From the NCBI GenBank assembly GCA_016200545.1, contig JACQEO010000073.1, forward strand, positions 1 to 56,266: a stretch of DNA of 56,266 nt, in the 5' to 3' direction. The notes under the pieces are model-generated. The model saw nothing but the letters and a program-made list of their open reading frames with translations, ran no database searches and was not told the DNA's origin. The stretch comes from Deltaproteobacteria bacterium. Its GTDB lineage: Bacteria; Desulfobacterota; Binatia; UTPRO1. Positions 28,069 through 37,064 of this stretch are shown here, piece after piece. The position numbers and the translations under genes are program-made. Each line of letters begins with the position of its first letter. Position 1 is the first letter of the stretch.

Positions 28069-28493
28069 GCGACGAGCCTCCTCAGGGGACCGAGATTCAT
28101 CACCACGCGCTCCGACTCGAGCTTCCCATGCGCGTCGAAGCGGTAAAATGCAACATACGGGAGCTCGACGTCGCAGTCCGTGGCCGGGAAGCCCCAGAAC
28201 TCACCGACGTGCTTTCCGCACAGCCGTCCCTCGATCACGATCTCGTCGGTGGTGAAGTGTTCGTGATCCGGGACGGTCCGCAGCCCACGAAAGGCGCCTT
28301 GCGCGGAAAATCCCATGTAGCTGTGGGCCTGCCGGATGCGGTCATGGTCGCGGAAGGATTGCCGGTTGTAGAGCATCTCGGTGTCGGCGGAGAACGTCTC
28401 CATGATCCGCTCCAGATCGTTGTTGTTCTCGGCACTGTAGTGCGCGCGGAGCAGCGCTCGTCGTCGCTCGCGTTCGGCATCGTCGATTGGCAT
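28065..28493 (-). CDS. NTF2-like (SnoaL-type) protein
   Basis: 142 residues, one NTF2-like cone domain: an N-terminal helix pair (LLRAHYSAENNNDLERIMET), then beta strands through HVGEFWGFPATDCDVELPYV and a final RFDAHGKLESERV. Such proteins are polyketide cyclases, small isomerases or binding proteins. The start MPIDD has AGGAGG 9 bp upstream; a longer start MLPVGG would cut into this ribosome-binding site. First gene of the three-gene operon under TetR control. Confidence 0.85.
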   Translation of the reverse strand: MPIDDAERERRRALLRAHYSAENNNDLERIMETFSADTEMLYNRQSFRDHDRIRQAHSYMGFSAQGAFRGLRTVPDHEHFTTDEIVIEGRLCGKHVGEFWGFPATDCDVELPYVAFYRFDAHGKLESERVVMNLGPLRRLVA

Positions 28494-28524
28494 CGCGTGA
28501 CCTCCTACTGGAAGCAACTGCCAC

Positions 28525-28546
28525 TTCTTGAATGATCAGTCAAGAA
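28525..28546. promoter_or_regulatory. Probable TetR operator, 22-bp inverted repeat
   Basis: Arms TTCTTGA and TCAAGAA are perfectly complementary and flank a core TGATCA that is itself palindromic; only one base pair is mismatched in 22 bp. It lies 32 bp upstream of the NTF2-like start codon and covers a minus-strand TTGACT -35-like hexamer (28539-28544). The size, symmetry and position suit a TetR-dimer operator that represses the operon containing the TetR gene. Confidence 0.7.
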
Positions 28547-28617
28547 CTCCAGTCTCGACTTGTCCGGCACGTTCGCGAGCTGTTAGGGTCGGCGTCCACC
28601 CGCCCCTCGGAGACCCC

Positions 28618-31195
28618 GTGACCCCGCGACGTTCGCTTACCTGCTCTCGCTGCTCGTCTCGCTCGTCGCGACCGCGGCATCGGCGCAAGTGCAGACCCGG
28701 GCGCAGCAGCGCTGCATCACGGCGTTGAACAAGGCGGGCGCCGTGGTCGCTCGTGTCGTCGGCAAGCAGCTCGTGTCCTGCGTCCGGGCGGCGTGCAAGG
28801 GAAAGCTCGCGGTCGGGACGACCGCGGAGCAGTGCCTGAGCGCGGATCCGCGCGCTAGGCTCGCCAAGGTCGAGGCCAAGGCAGCCGCGATCGCGACGAG
28901 ATTCTGCACGACACCGCCGGGCTTCGGCCCGACGACCGCGGTGGCGGTGAACGCCGCCTTCCGCGCGGTGAGGCGCGTCCACCAGGTCTTCGGCGACGAT
29001 CTCGACGCGGCGATCATCGCCACCGCGACTGATCGTGACGGCGCCGCCTGCCAGGTTGCTGTCGCGACCGGGATGACCGAGATCGCGAACGCGAAGCTGA
29101 AGGCGTTCAATGCCTGCAAGACCGCCGGCCTGAAGAGCGGGACGATCGACTCGGCGGCGACGCTCGAGGCCTGCTTCGGCGTCGACCCGAGGGTGGTGAT
29201 CGCCAGGACCGAGGCGCGAGCGCAGCGACGCGCCGGTAAGAAATGCGACGGCGTGGCGCTCGCGACTGCGTTTCCCGGCCGCTGCGCCGCTGCGGCGCCA
29301 GCGACACTTTTCGACTGCGTCGCGCCGCAGGTCGACTGCGGCGTCTGCCTGGCAGTGAATGGCGGCGATCACCTGAGCCACGGCTGCGACAAGTTCCAGA
29401 ACGGGGTGGCGACGGAGTTGTGCGGGACGCCGCTCTCGACGACGCAGTCGGTCGCCCGCCAGTGGGACGAGGAGGCGCTCGCCGCGATCCGGATCGACCT
29501 TCCCCGACCGCCGGTACACGCGCGCAATCTCTTCTACGTGTCGGTGGCGATGTGGGACGCGTGGGCGGCGTACGACCCGACCGCCGACGCCTTCCTCGAC
29601 AAGGAATCGCCGGCCTCGAGCGACATCGAGCACGACCGCGCGATCGCGATCAGCTTCGCGGCGTATCGTGTCCTCTCTCACCTCTACGCGCTCTCGGTGA
29701 ACGCCGCGACGACGCAAACGCACCTCGACGCGCGCATGCTCGCGCTCGGTCTGGACAAGACGTTCACCACGACCACAAGCGACCTGCCGGCGGCGGTCGG
29801 CAACCGCATCGCCGCCGCCGTGATCGCCTACGGCCTCGCCGACGGCGCGAACGAGGCGAACAATTACGCCGACCCGACGTACACGCCGGTGAACGATCCG
29901 CTCATCGTGAAGCTGCCGGGCAACGACCCGACGCTTCCCGGCACGGTGATGAACGACCCCAACCGCTGGCAGCCGCTGGCGCTCGATTTGCAGATCACCC
30001 AGAACGGCATCCCGCTCCCCGACAAGGTCCAGGTCTACGTCGGCGCGCAGTGGAACGCCGTGAAGCCGTTCGCGCTCGCGCGCAGCGACCCCAACGCCCT
30101 CTACATCGACCCCGGGCCGCCGCCGCACCTCGGCGACACCGAGTTCCGCAACGGTCCGATGCAGCTCCTCCAATTCTCGCAGGAGCTCGATCCCACGGAC
30201 CCGACGACGCTCGACATCTCGCCGGGATACTGGGGGAACAACCCCCTCGGCACCAACGACGGCACCGGCTACGCAACCAATCCGATCACCAACCAGCCGT
30301 ACGCACCGCAGTCCGTGAAGCGCGCCGACTTCGCCCGCGTCCTCGCCGAGTTTTGGGCCGACGGCCCGCAGTCGGAGACGCCCCCCGGCCACTGGAACGT
30401 CCTCGCCAACGGCGTCGCCGACAATCCGGCGACCGTGAAGCGTATCGGCGGCGTCGGCCCGGTCGTGAACGATCTCGAGTGGGACGTGAAGACGTATCTC
30501 GCGTTGAACGGCGCGGTGCACGACGCCGCGGTCTCCTGCTGGGGCGCCAAGCGCATGTACGACTCGGTGCGGCCGATCTCGCAGATCCGCTACATGGGCG
30601 GCCGCGGACAATCGTCGGACTCGCTGGGTCCGTCGTACGACGTCGACGGCCTCCCGCTCGTCCCCGGCCTCGTCGAGGTGATCACGGCGGCGAGCAGCAT
30701 GCCGGGTGAGCGCCACGCGGCGCTTGCGGCGTTCATCGGCGAGATCGCCCTGAACGTGTGGCCCGGGGCGCCGGGCGACCCGACGACGCAGTTCAGCCCG
30801 TCGACGTGGATCCGCGCCAAGAACTGGGTGCCGTATCAGCGCGACACCTTCGTCACACCCGCCTTCGCGTCGTACTTCTCCGGGCACAGCACGTTCAGCC
30901 GCGCGGCGGCGGAGGTGCTCGCGCACCTCACGGCAGCCCCTACTTCCCCGGCGGGTTGGGCGAGTTCGTCGCGCCCGCGAACGCCTTCCTCAAATTCGAG
31001 CTTGGGCCGACGACCGACGTGCGTCTCCAGTGGGCGACGTACTACGACGCGGCGGACCAGGCAGGACTCTCGCGCCTGTACGGCGGCATCCATCCACGCG
31101 TCGACGACTTCACCGGACGGACCGTCGGCTCGCAGGTCGGCATCGGCGCCTGGAACCTTGCCGCGACGTACTTCGACGGCACCGCCGTTCCGTAG
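28618..31195 (+). pseudogene. Secreted vanadium-haloperoxidase-like gene with two apparent one-base deletions
   Basis: The main frame encodes a signal peptide core (FAYLLSLLVSLVATAASAQ), a Cys-rich segment of about 230 residues, and a vanadium-haloperoxidase/PAP2-like domain with KRMYDSVRPIS and YFSGHSTFSRAAAEVL, corresponding to the vanadate-binding Lys, Arg and SGH motifs. It has no in-frame start; a GTG with GGAG upstream (28618) is one base out of frame, so a base is missing near 28631. After LAHLT (30932) another missing G moves the rest, with RLYGGIHPRVDD (Arg-x4-His motif), to the next frame until the TAG. Restored, the protein would be about 860 residues and complete. Decay or consensus error cannot be separated here. 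Confidence 0.8.
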
Positions 31196-31275
31196 CCGCC
31201 GATTCAGCGCGACTGGCGCGCGTAGAATGGCCGCTTCGCGGTCGCGGCGCCCATGCCGTGGACACTACCCCCCGC

Positions 31276-32487
31276 TCACGCGCCGAAGCGTGCGCCCTTG
31301 CGCTCGCGACCGAGCGCCGTCACGACGGCGCCGAGCGTGAAGACCGTGAGCGCGGTCAGCGCCATCGTGTTGGCGTAGCTCGTTCGCGCCGCGAGGACGG
31401 CCTCGATCCAGGCGATGCTGCTCGAGAGCAGGACGCCGCATTGGTAGGCGAACCCGGGAAGGAAGCCGCGCACGGCGTCGGGCGAGAGCTCCGTGATGTG
31501 CGCCGGGATGACGCCACAGGCGCCCTGCACCATGAACTGCATCATGAACGCGCCGCCGACCAAGAGCGCCGCCGTCGGCGCGTACGCCCAGAGCGGAATC
31601 GCGAGCACGGCGAGCAGCAGCGCCGTCACCACCGCGCGCCGCCGGCCGACGTGATCGGAGATGCGCCCGAAGACGATGCCACCGAGGAGCGCGCCCAGAT
31701 TGTAGATCACCGCGATGACCGCGACTTGCCGCGGCGAGAAGCCGCGTTCGAGCTTCAGAAACGTCGGATACATGTCCTGCGTGCCGTGCGAGATGCACGA
31801 CATCATCGCTATGAACAGCGTGAGATAGAGGAAGAGTCGCCATTCCGACACAATGCCGCGGCCGAGCGCACCCCAGCTCCGATGGCGCGTCCGTTCCCAG
31901 ACGGTCGATTCCTGCACGCGCGCGCGAACGAAGAGCGCGAGGAGCGCCGGCAGGCCGCCGATGTAGAACATCGGGCGCCATCCCCAGCGCGGAAACACGA
32001 AGAAGTAGCAGCACGCGGCCAGGAGGTACCCCACTGCGTACCCCTGTTGCAGGACGCCGGAGAGCACACCGCGCTGGCGCGGCGGCACCTTCTCCATCGC
32101 GAGCGAGGCGCCGACTCCCCATTCGCCGCCCATGCCGACGCCGAAGAGCGCGCGCAGGACGAGGAAGCTCCAATAGGTCGGCGCGAGACCGGAGAGCACC
32201 TCGACGACCGAGTAGAAGACGAGGTCGATCATGAGCGGCAGCCGCCGCCCGTAGCGGTCGGCCATGAGGCCGAAGAGCAGCGCCCCGAGCGGCCGGAACG
32301 CGAGCGTCACGGTGACCGTGAGCGCCACCGAAGGGACGTCGGTGCCGAACTCCTCGGCGACGCTCGGCAGCACGAACACCAGGACGAAGAAGTCGAAGGC
32401 GTCGAGCGTCCAACCGAGAAAACACGCGATCAGCGCGCTGCGATAGTCGGCGTGCGGCTCCTGCTCGTCGAGCACCGCGAGGCTCAT
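31276..32487 (-). CDS. MFS transporter of the organic-acid/sugar symporter type
   Basis: 403 residues with 12 membrane helices. Loop 2-3 carries GLMADRYGRRLPL and the second half GRISDHVGRRRAV. LGWTLDAFDFFVLVFVLPSV and RALFGVGMGGEWGVGASLAM are signatures of the proton-linked family that includes sialic-acid NanT, aromatic-acid and lactate carriers; the conserved Asp of helix 1 is present. MSLAVLDEQEPH was chosen as the start. The V-haloperoxidase-like gene converges on it with an 80-bp gap. Substrate: a carboxylate or acidic sugar, not determinable here. Confidence 0.88.
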   Translation of the reverse strand: MSLAVLDEQEPHADYRSALIACFLGWTLDAFDFFVLVFVLPSVAEEFGTDVPSVALTVTVTLAFRPLGALLFGLMADRYGRRLPLMIDLVFYSVVEVLSGLAPTYWSFLVLRALFGVGMGGEWGVGASLAMEKVPPRQRGVLSGVLQQGYAVGYLLAACCYFFVFPRWGWRPMFYIGGLPALLALFVRARVQESTVWERTRHRSWGALGRGIVSEWRLFLYLTLFIAMMSCISHGTQDMYPTFLKLERGFSPRQVAVIAVIYNLGALLGGIVFGRISDHVGRRRAVVTALLLAVLAIPLWAYAPTAALLVGGAFMMQFMVQGACGVIPAHITELSPDAVRGFLPGFAYQCGVLLSSSIAWIEAVLAARTSYANTMALTALTVFTLGAVVTALGRERKGARFGA

Positions 32488-32661
32488 ATCCCCGTGATGG
32501 ACCGATCGTCCAGCCGGAGGCGAGGCGTGTAACACTTTTCAGCCAGCCGGCGTGGGATCTTGGCCGCCCTTGACGAGTCGCCGTATCGCAGCCAATTTCA
32601 GGGACACCTACGATGGCCCGCGAACCGCGGCCACCAGAATACACGCAGGGGGAGAACCACG

Positions 32662-33186
32662 ATGACGATGATCGGCCAACCCGAACCCGAATGGAGTGCT
32701 CTCGCCTACGTCAACGGCGAGCAAAAGACCCTCAGCAGCAAGGACTACAAAGGCAAGTGGCACGTGCTCTATTGGTACCCGCTCGACTTCACCTTCGTCT
32801 GTCCGACCGAGATCAAGGGCTTTCAATCGCTCCTCGGCGACTTCCGTGACGACAAGACGGAGGTGATCGGCGTGAGCACCGACTCCTTCTTCTCGCACAA
32901 GGCCTGGTTCGCGGATCGCAAGACGTTCCCCGAGACGATCACCCATCCCGTCCTCGCCGACACTAACCACGCCGTGAGCCGCGCGTTCGGCGTCCTCAAG
33001 GAGGATCAGGGCATCGCCTACCGCGCCACAGTCGTCGTCGACGACAAGGGGATCATCCGCTCGATCTCGCAGAACGACTTGAGCGTCGGCCGCAGCCCCG
33101 GCGAGGTGCTGCGCACGGTGCAGGCGCTGCAGAGCGGCGGCCTGTGCGGCGCCGATTGGAAAAAGGGACAGTCCTTCGTCGGCTGA
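32662..33186 (+). CDS. Peroxiredoxin (AhpC/Prx1 type, two-Cys)
   Basis: 174 residues. The peroxidatic Cys47 sits in DFTFVCPTEI, and the resolving Cys lies near the C-terminus in GGLCGADWKKGQ. This is the typical 2-Cys arrangement that reduces H2O2 and organic peroxides with electrons from thioredoxin or AhpF-like partners. The ATG follows AGGGGG by about 9 bp. The thioredoxin-like gene begins 1 bp after its stop, making a natural redox pair. Confidence 0.92.
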   Translation: MTMIGQPEPEWSALAYVNGEQKTLSSKDYKGKWHVLYWYPLDFTFVCPTEIKGFQSLLGDFRDDKTEVIGVSTDSFFSHKAWFADRKTFPETITHPVLADTNHAVSRAFGVLKEDQGIAYRATVVVDDKGIIRSISQNDLSVGRSPGEVLRTVQALQSGGLCGADWKKGQSFVG

Positions 33187-33187
33187 C

Positions 33188-33532
33188 GTGGGCCGTCTCG
33201 AGCACATCGACGGGGGCAACTGGGAGGAGTTCCTGCGCGCCCCCGTCGCCGTCCTCATGCTCGGCAAGAGCGACTGTGAGGCGTGCGCCGGCTGGACCGA
33301 CGAACTCACGCGCTTCCTCGACACCGACCGCAAGTGGACGCACGTCCGCTTCGGCAAGATGCTGCTCGACAAGGGCGGCCTCGTCGCCTTCAAGCGCGCG
33401 CATCCGTGGATCGCCGAGCTCGAGGTGCTGCCGTTCAACCAGATCTTCGTCGCCGGCGCACGCAGTAAATCGTTCGCCGGCGGCGGCGTCGAACGCCTCC
33501 TCAACCGTCTCAGTCAGGTCGTCGCGCACTGA
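33188..33532 (+). CDS. Thioredoxin-like protein (CEAC motif)
   Basis: 114 residues, GTG start. VAVLMLGKSDCEACAGWTDE places a C-x2-C pair after the first beta strand as in thioredoxins, but the pair is CEAC rather than CGPC and the cis-Pro is in EVLPFNQIFV. The N-terminal DGGNWEEFLRAP is thioredoxin-like. It begins 1 bp after the peroxiredoxin, so it probably recycles it. The divergent active-site pair suggests a different redox potential from bulk thioredoxin. Confidence 0.8.
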   Translation: MGRLEHIDGGNWEEFLRAPVAVLMLGKSDCEACAGWTDELTRFLDTDRKWTHVRFGKMLLDKGGLVAFKRAHPWIAELEVLPFNQIFVAGARSKSFAGGGVERLLNRLSQVVAH

Positions 33533-33612
33533 CCCGCACGGCGCAACGGGACTCGGGCGTCCGCTGGAATGAGGCTTGCGACGCAACCTCGATGATGTGA
33601 CAACTCGCGATC

Positions 33613-34917
33613 GTGCGGGGGCATGACGTCATCGTCGTCGGCGGTGGTCCCGCGGGGGCCGCCGTCGCCACTCGCCTCGCGCGCCGCGGCCGCCGCACCC
33701 TCGTCCTCGAGCGCGAGGCCTTCCCGCGGTTCCACATCGGCGAGTCGCAGCTGCCGTGGAGCCGCGAGGTGTGGCGCGAGCTCGGCGTCGACGAGGCGCT
33801 CGCGCGCGCCGGCTTCGTCGAGAAGTGGGGTGCGAGCTTCATCACCGCGCGCGGCGCCGTCGAGCAGTACGCCGACTTCACCGCCGCCGCCGAGACGCCG
33901 CAGCCGGCGACGTATCAAGTCCCGCGTGCGGAGTTCGACCGCATCCTGCTCGCGCACGCAGCCGCGAGCGGCGCCGAGGTCCGGCAACCGGCGCAGGCGC
34001 TGGACGTGACGTTCGACGCCGACGGCGTCACCGTCCGCTTCCTCGCCGACGGCAGCGAGCACGAGGCGCGTGCGGCGGCGATCGTCGACGCCTCCGGACG
34101 AACCGGCTTCATCGCCCGCCGGCGGAGCGAGCGGCAGTTCGATCCGCGCCTGCGAAACGTCTCCTTGCACGCCCAGTATGAGGACGTCCCGCGTCGCGCC
34201 GGTCGCCGCGGCGGCGACATCCGCATGGTGATGCGCCCCGACCGCGGCTGGTTCTGGTTCATCCCGTTGTCACCCACCGTGACCAGCGTCGGCATCGTGG
34301 TACCGAAGGAGGTGCATGCGCGGGCGGACGGCGCGTCGCTCGACGAGGCGCTCGCGCGCTACCTCGCCGAGACGCCGACCGCCGCGGCGCTGACCTCGCG
34401 GGCGCGCCGCATCAGTCCGGTCCGCTTCGACGCCGACTACTCCTATTGCGCGAATTGCTTCGCCGGCGACCGCTGGCTGCTCGTCGGCGACGCCGGAGCC
34501 TTCCTCGACCCGATCTTCTCGACCGGCGTCCTCTTGGCGATGCAATCGGGCCTCGACGCCGGCGACGCGCTCGACGGCGCGCTCGCCGCCGGCGATCTCT
34601 CGCAGCGCCGCTTCGCGCGTTACGAGCGCGCGACACGCGGGCGGTACGCGCACTTCCGTCGCTTCGCCGTTGGCTTCTACGACCCCGCCTTCCGCGACCT
34701 CTTCTTCAGCCCGGGGGCGCCCTTCGGCGTGCGCGAGGCCGTCATCTCCGTGCTCGCCGGCAACTGGCGTCCGGGATTCGCGACCCGTGTGCGGATCGCC
34801 CTCTTCTTCGCGGCCGTCGCCCTGCAACGTCGCGTTGGCATCGCCCCCCGCCTCACCGAGCTCGACGGCGACGGCGCAACGCCGACGGCGCGCTCCGAGT
34901 CGAACGCCGCCGCTTAG
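33613..34917 (+). CDS. Flavin-dependent halogenase-like FAD oxidoreductase
   Basis: 434 residues, GTG start. FAD motif DVIVVGGGPAGAAVATRLAR near the N-terminus, then AFPRFHIGESQLPWSREVW, the halogenase/geranylgeranyl-reductase pattern. WFWFIPL is an exact W-x-W-x-I-P motif, the marker that separates halogenases from monooxygenases. Lys71 in EKWGASF is a candidate for the catalytic lysine. LLVGDAGAFLDPIFSTGVLLA is the second FAD contact. It should halogenate a phenolic or carrier-bound substrate using FADH2, O2 and halide, probably with a separate flavin reductase. Some reductases of this superfamily keep a partial motif, so the halogenase call is likely but not certain. Confidence 0.75.
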   Translation: MRGHDVIVVGGGPAGAAVATRLARRGRRTLVLEREAFPRFHIGESQLPWSREVWRELGVDEALARAGFVEKWGASFITARGAVEQYADFTAAAETPQPATYQVPRAEFDRILLAHAAASGAEVRQPAQALDVTFDADGVTVRFLADGSEHEARAAAIVDASGRTGFIARRRSERQFDPRLRNVSLHAQYEDVPRRAGRRGGDIRMVMRPDRGWFWFIPLSPTVTSVGIVVPKEVHARADGASLDEALARYLAETPTAAALTSRARRISPVRFDADYSYCANCFAGDRWLLVGDAGAFLDPIFSTGVLLAMQSGLDAGDALDGALAAGDLSQRRFARYERATRGRYAHFRRFAVGFYDPAFRDLFFSPGAPFGVREAVISVLAGNWRPGFATRVRIALFFAAVALQRRVGIAPRLTELDGDGATPTARSESNAAA

Positions 34918-34954
34918 ACTCGGGATCGCCGCGGCACGCACGGGCCTCTCGCCG

Positions 34955-35398
34955 ATGCATCCGACATCCGACGCGACGCGCGAGAATCAACGCTTCTACG
35001 ATCGCCTGTGGGCGACGGTGAAGCTCCGGCCGCCGCGGCACTTCAATACCTGGCCGCTGCTCTCGCGGCTCGCCGCCGCAGCACCCGCGCGGCTCGAGAT
35101 CGGCGCCGGGATGCGCCCGCGCATCCCGATCGCGGATACGCACTTCGTCGACTTGAGCCTCCCCGCGGTGCGCGCGCTGCGCACGCGCGGCGGGCTCGCC
35201 ACCACGGCCGAGATCGGCGCCCTGCCGTACGCCGACGCGACGTTCGACCTGGTGTGCGCGTTCGACATCGTCGAGCACGTCGCCGACGACGGAGGCGCGC
35301 TCGCCGAGATCGCGCGCGTCGTTCGTCCAGCTTCTGCGAGCGGTGCGTACGGCGCTCGCGCACGGCCGGGACTCGTCGTCCGACGATGCGACGGCTGA
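34955..35398 (+). pseudogene. C-terminally truncated class I SAM-dependent methyltransferase
   Basis: 147 residues. Recognisable are the N-terminal YDRLWATVKLRPPRHFNTWP, motif I as LEIGAGMRPR, the acidic end of strand 2 (FVDLS), and the post-motif DATFDLVCAFDIVEHV, DGGALAEIARVVRP. Right after VVRP, where a Gly-Gly turn and the last three strands should follow, the frame reads unrelated ASASGAYG to a stop. No other frame restores a methyltransferase end. The DNA downstream codes for a different protein, so the break at about 35325 looks like a recombination or deletion junction. Confidence 0.7.
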
Positions 35399-35720
35399 TG
35401 CCGACGACGTCGAAGCCGCGACGGTGAACCACATCACGCTGCGTTTCCCGGATGACACCATCGGACGCTGCGACGAGATCCGAGCCGCCGCGGATCGCGG
35501 TGAGGCGCACACCGTGCAAATCTTGGGAAACGACATCAAGTGCGGAGCGGCGCGGCTCGCCCTCGACGAGGTGCGGAACCTCGCCGCCGCGCTCGAGGCA
35601 CTGGGGCGAAATACCAGGATCGACCCGATGGCGGCGATGGTCGACCTGCTGGAGAGCGAGCTCGCGAGTGCGCGTCGGGCCGTCGTGGACTCGGCGCCGC
35701 AGCCTACCTGTTTGCCGTGA
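35343..35720 (+). CDS. Small protein with weak histidine-phosphotransfer (Hpt)-like helices
   Basis: 125 residues, GTG start; the frame is open further upstream into the truncated methyltransferase. IRAAADRGEAHTVQILGNDI and KCGAARLALDEVRNLAAALE, with MAAMVDLLESELASARRAV, resemble the helical bundle of Hpt domains, where A-H-T-x-K-G would carry the phospho-His. The Lys-Gly after the His is not in its normal place, so the fit is loose. It may be the surviving 3' end of a signalling gene joined to the methyltransferase. It ends overlapping the convergent SRPBCC gene. Confidence 0.35.
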   Translation: MRTALAHGRDSSSDDATADADDVEAATVNHITLRFPDDTIGRCDEIRAAADRGEAHTVQILGNDIKCGAARLALDEVRNLAAALEALGRNTRIDPMAAMVDLLESELASARRAVVDSAPQPTCLP

Positions 35721-36111
35721 GATACGCGCGCCACGAGGCCCAATAGTACTTGTGCCAGCCTTCGCTCACCCTGGCAAAGTCGTGGTCGGCCACGTTGACG
35801 TGCACGAGCTCGATTCGTCCTCCTCGATCTTCCGCCACGAAGGTCAGGATCAAGGTGGAGTCGATCGCCGCGTCGGGCCAGTGCGCGGCGCGCCAGGACT
35901 GAACGATGAGCCGCCTCGGGACGACGTGGAGGATCGTGCCGGAGAGCATTCCGTCGAACGCTCGGAACGCGGCGCCGGCCTGCAGAGCTATCGTGACCAG
36001 CGCCCCGGTGAACGCGGCGTGCTGCGCCTCGTCCAGGTACATGTCGAACAGCCGGTCCGGCGGCGCCGGCAGGGAGGCAGCGAGCTGAATGGTTCTAGGA
36101 ATTGGGCACAC
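35704..36111 (-). CDS. SRPBCC/AHSA1-like domain protein
   Basis: 135 residues from a GTG that overlaps the stop of the ferritin-like gene by 17 bp. TIQLAASLPAPPDRLFDMYL, then LHVVPRRLIVQSWRAAHWPD, AIDSTLILTFVAEDRGGRIE and HVNVADHDFARVSEGWHKYY make up the helix-grip fold with the conserved final WHKYYW helix of the AHSA1 (activator of Hsp90 ATPase) type. Small bacterial members bind hydrophobic ligands. Coupling to the diiron gene suggests it may hold that enzyme's substrate or product. Confidence 0.8.
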   Translation of the reverse strand: MCPIPRTIQLAASLPAPPDRLFDMYLDEAQHAAFTGALVTIALQAGAAFRAFDGMLSGTILHVVPRRLIVQSWRAAHWPDAAIDSTLILTFVAEDRGGRIELVHVNVADHDFARVSEGWHKYYWASWRAYLTANR

Positions 36112-36952
36112 ACTCCGCGACGTCTCCGACTGGCACGCCGCCGGCAGCCGAGAATCGATCCGAATCTCCTCGACCGCACTCCCGATCCACCCAGGATTCG
36201 ACCAGGCGAACTCCCGCGAGCCCGGGCAACGTACCGATCGTGGAATCGATGCGTCGAGCGGCATCCCGCCCTTCCGGTCCAGACAGCAGGTAGCGCGCCA
36301 AGAACCTGACCTCTTCTACCGGCTGCACACCGCTGCCGACGGGCGCCCAGAAATGCTCGATGAGAAAGCGCGTGACCCGAGCGGCGCCGGGGCTCTTCAA
36401 CCGCCGCTCCGCCTGACGAAAATAGAAGTCGAAGTGCCGCGATTCGTCGCGGATGATCCGCTTGAGCAGCTCGTCGAGGACCGGATGCTGGGCGACCTCG
36501 GTCAGTCGTTTGTACCCCGTCAGCGTCGTGAGCTCGTTGATCGCCCCCCAGCTCATGTGGGCCGCCGTGAAGTCGCGCCACATCCTGCCGATCCCCGCAA
36601 TCGCGGCCGCCTCGAGTCGCTTTCTGAAGCTCTCGCGTGATCGAACACGCTCGATCGTCGAGTGCCCTGCCGCCTCGAGAAAACGCGCGAGGGCGCGGCC
36701 ATGAAAGGCCTCCTCGTAGAACCAGCAGGGAAGAAACGCCGCCACCTCGGGATCGTCGATCACGCGAGTCGCCAGAAGCTCTCGGAGATAGACGATCGTG
36801 TGACACTCGATGTCCTGCATGTAGCGGAGGGTTCGGACGGTACCGGCGGGAAGCGGGTAGTTGCGGACCTCGTCCCACGCGATCCCGGAGAGATCGACCG
36901 CCCTGGACCGTGTCACATACCGACCGATGTCGAATGGCGCGGGTTCCATCAT
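36095..36952 (-). CDS. Ferritin-like diiron oxygenase family protein
   Basis: 285 residues, mostly helical. The two iron-binding pairs are visible: Glu and EExxH in CWFYEEAFHGRALARF, and a second Glu/ExxH in RIIRDESRHFDFYFRQA; the earlier helix supplies YMQDIECHTIVYLRELL. This is the four-helix ferritin-like carboxylate-diiron core seen in acyl-ACP desaturases and p-aminobenzoate N-oxygenase relatives. AGGAG lies upstream of the first of two Met codons. SRPBCC follows with overlap. The reaction is unknown; an O2-dependent oxidation or desaturation is likely by family. Confidence 0.75.
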   Translation of the reverse strand: MMEPAPFDIGRYVTRSRAVDLSGIAWDEVRNYPLPAGTVRTLRYMQDIECHTIVYLRELLATRVIDDPEVAAFLPCWFYEEAFHGRALARFLEAAGHSTIERVRSRESFRKRLEAAAIAGIGRMWRDFTAAHMSWGAINELTTLTGYKRLTEVAQHPVLDELLKRIIRDESRHFDFYFRQAERRLKSPGAARVTRFLIEHFWAPVGSGVQPVEEVRFLARYLLSGPEGRDAARRIDSTIGTLPGLAGVRLVESWVDRECGRGDSDRFSAAGGVPVGDVAECVPNS

Positions 36953-37064
36953 CGCACACTCCTCACGCGACGTGCAGAGCCTTCTCGCTGGCGCGATTTC
37001 CCGTCGCTTTTCCCCCATACCGTCCGCGGTACGGGACCGCAACCCACGACCCCGCACATCCGCG

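Noticed and set aside
28536..30926. 796-codon minus-strand open frame opposite the haloperoxidase-like gene
   Set aside because: Low-complexity Arg/Val-rich composition and overlap with clear V-haloperoxidase motifs on the other strand.
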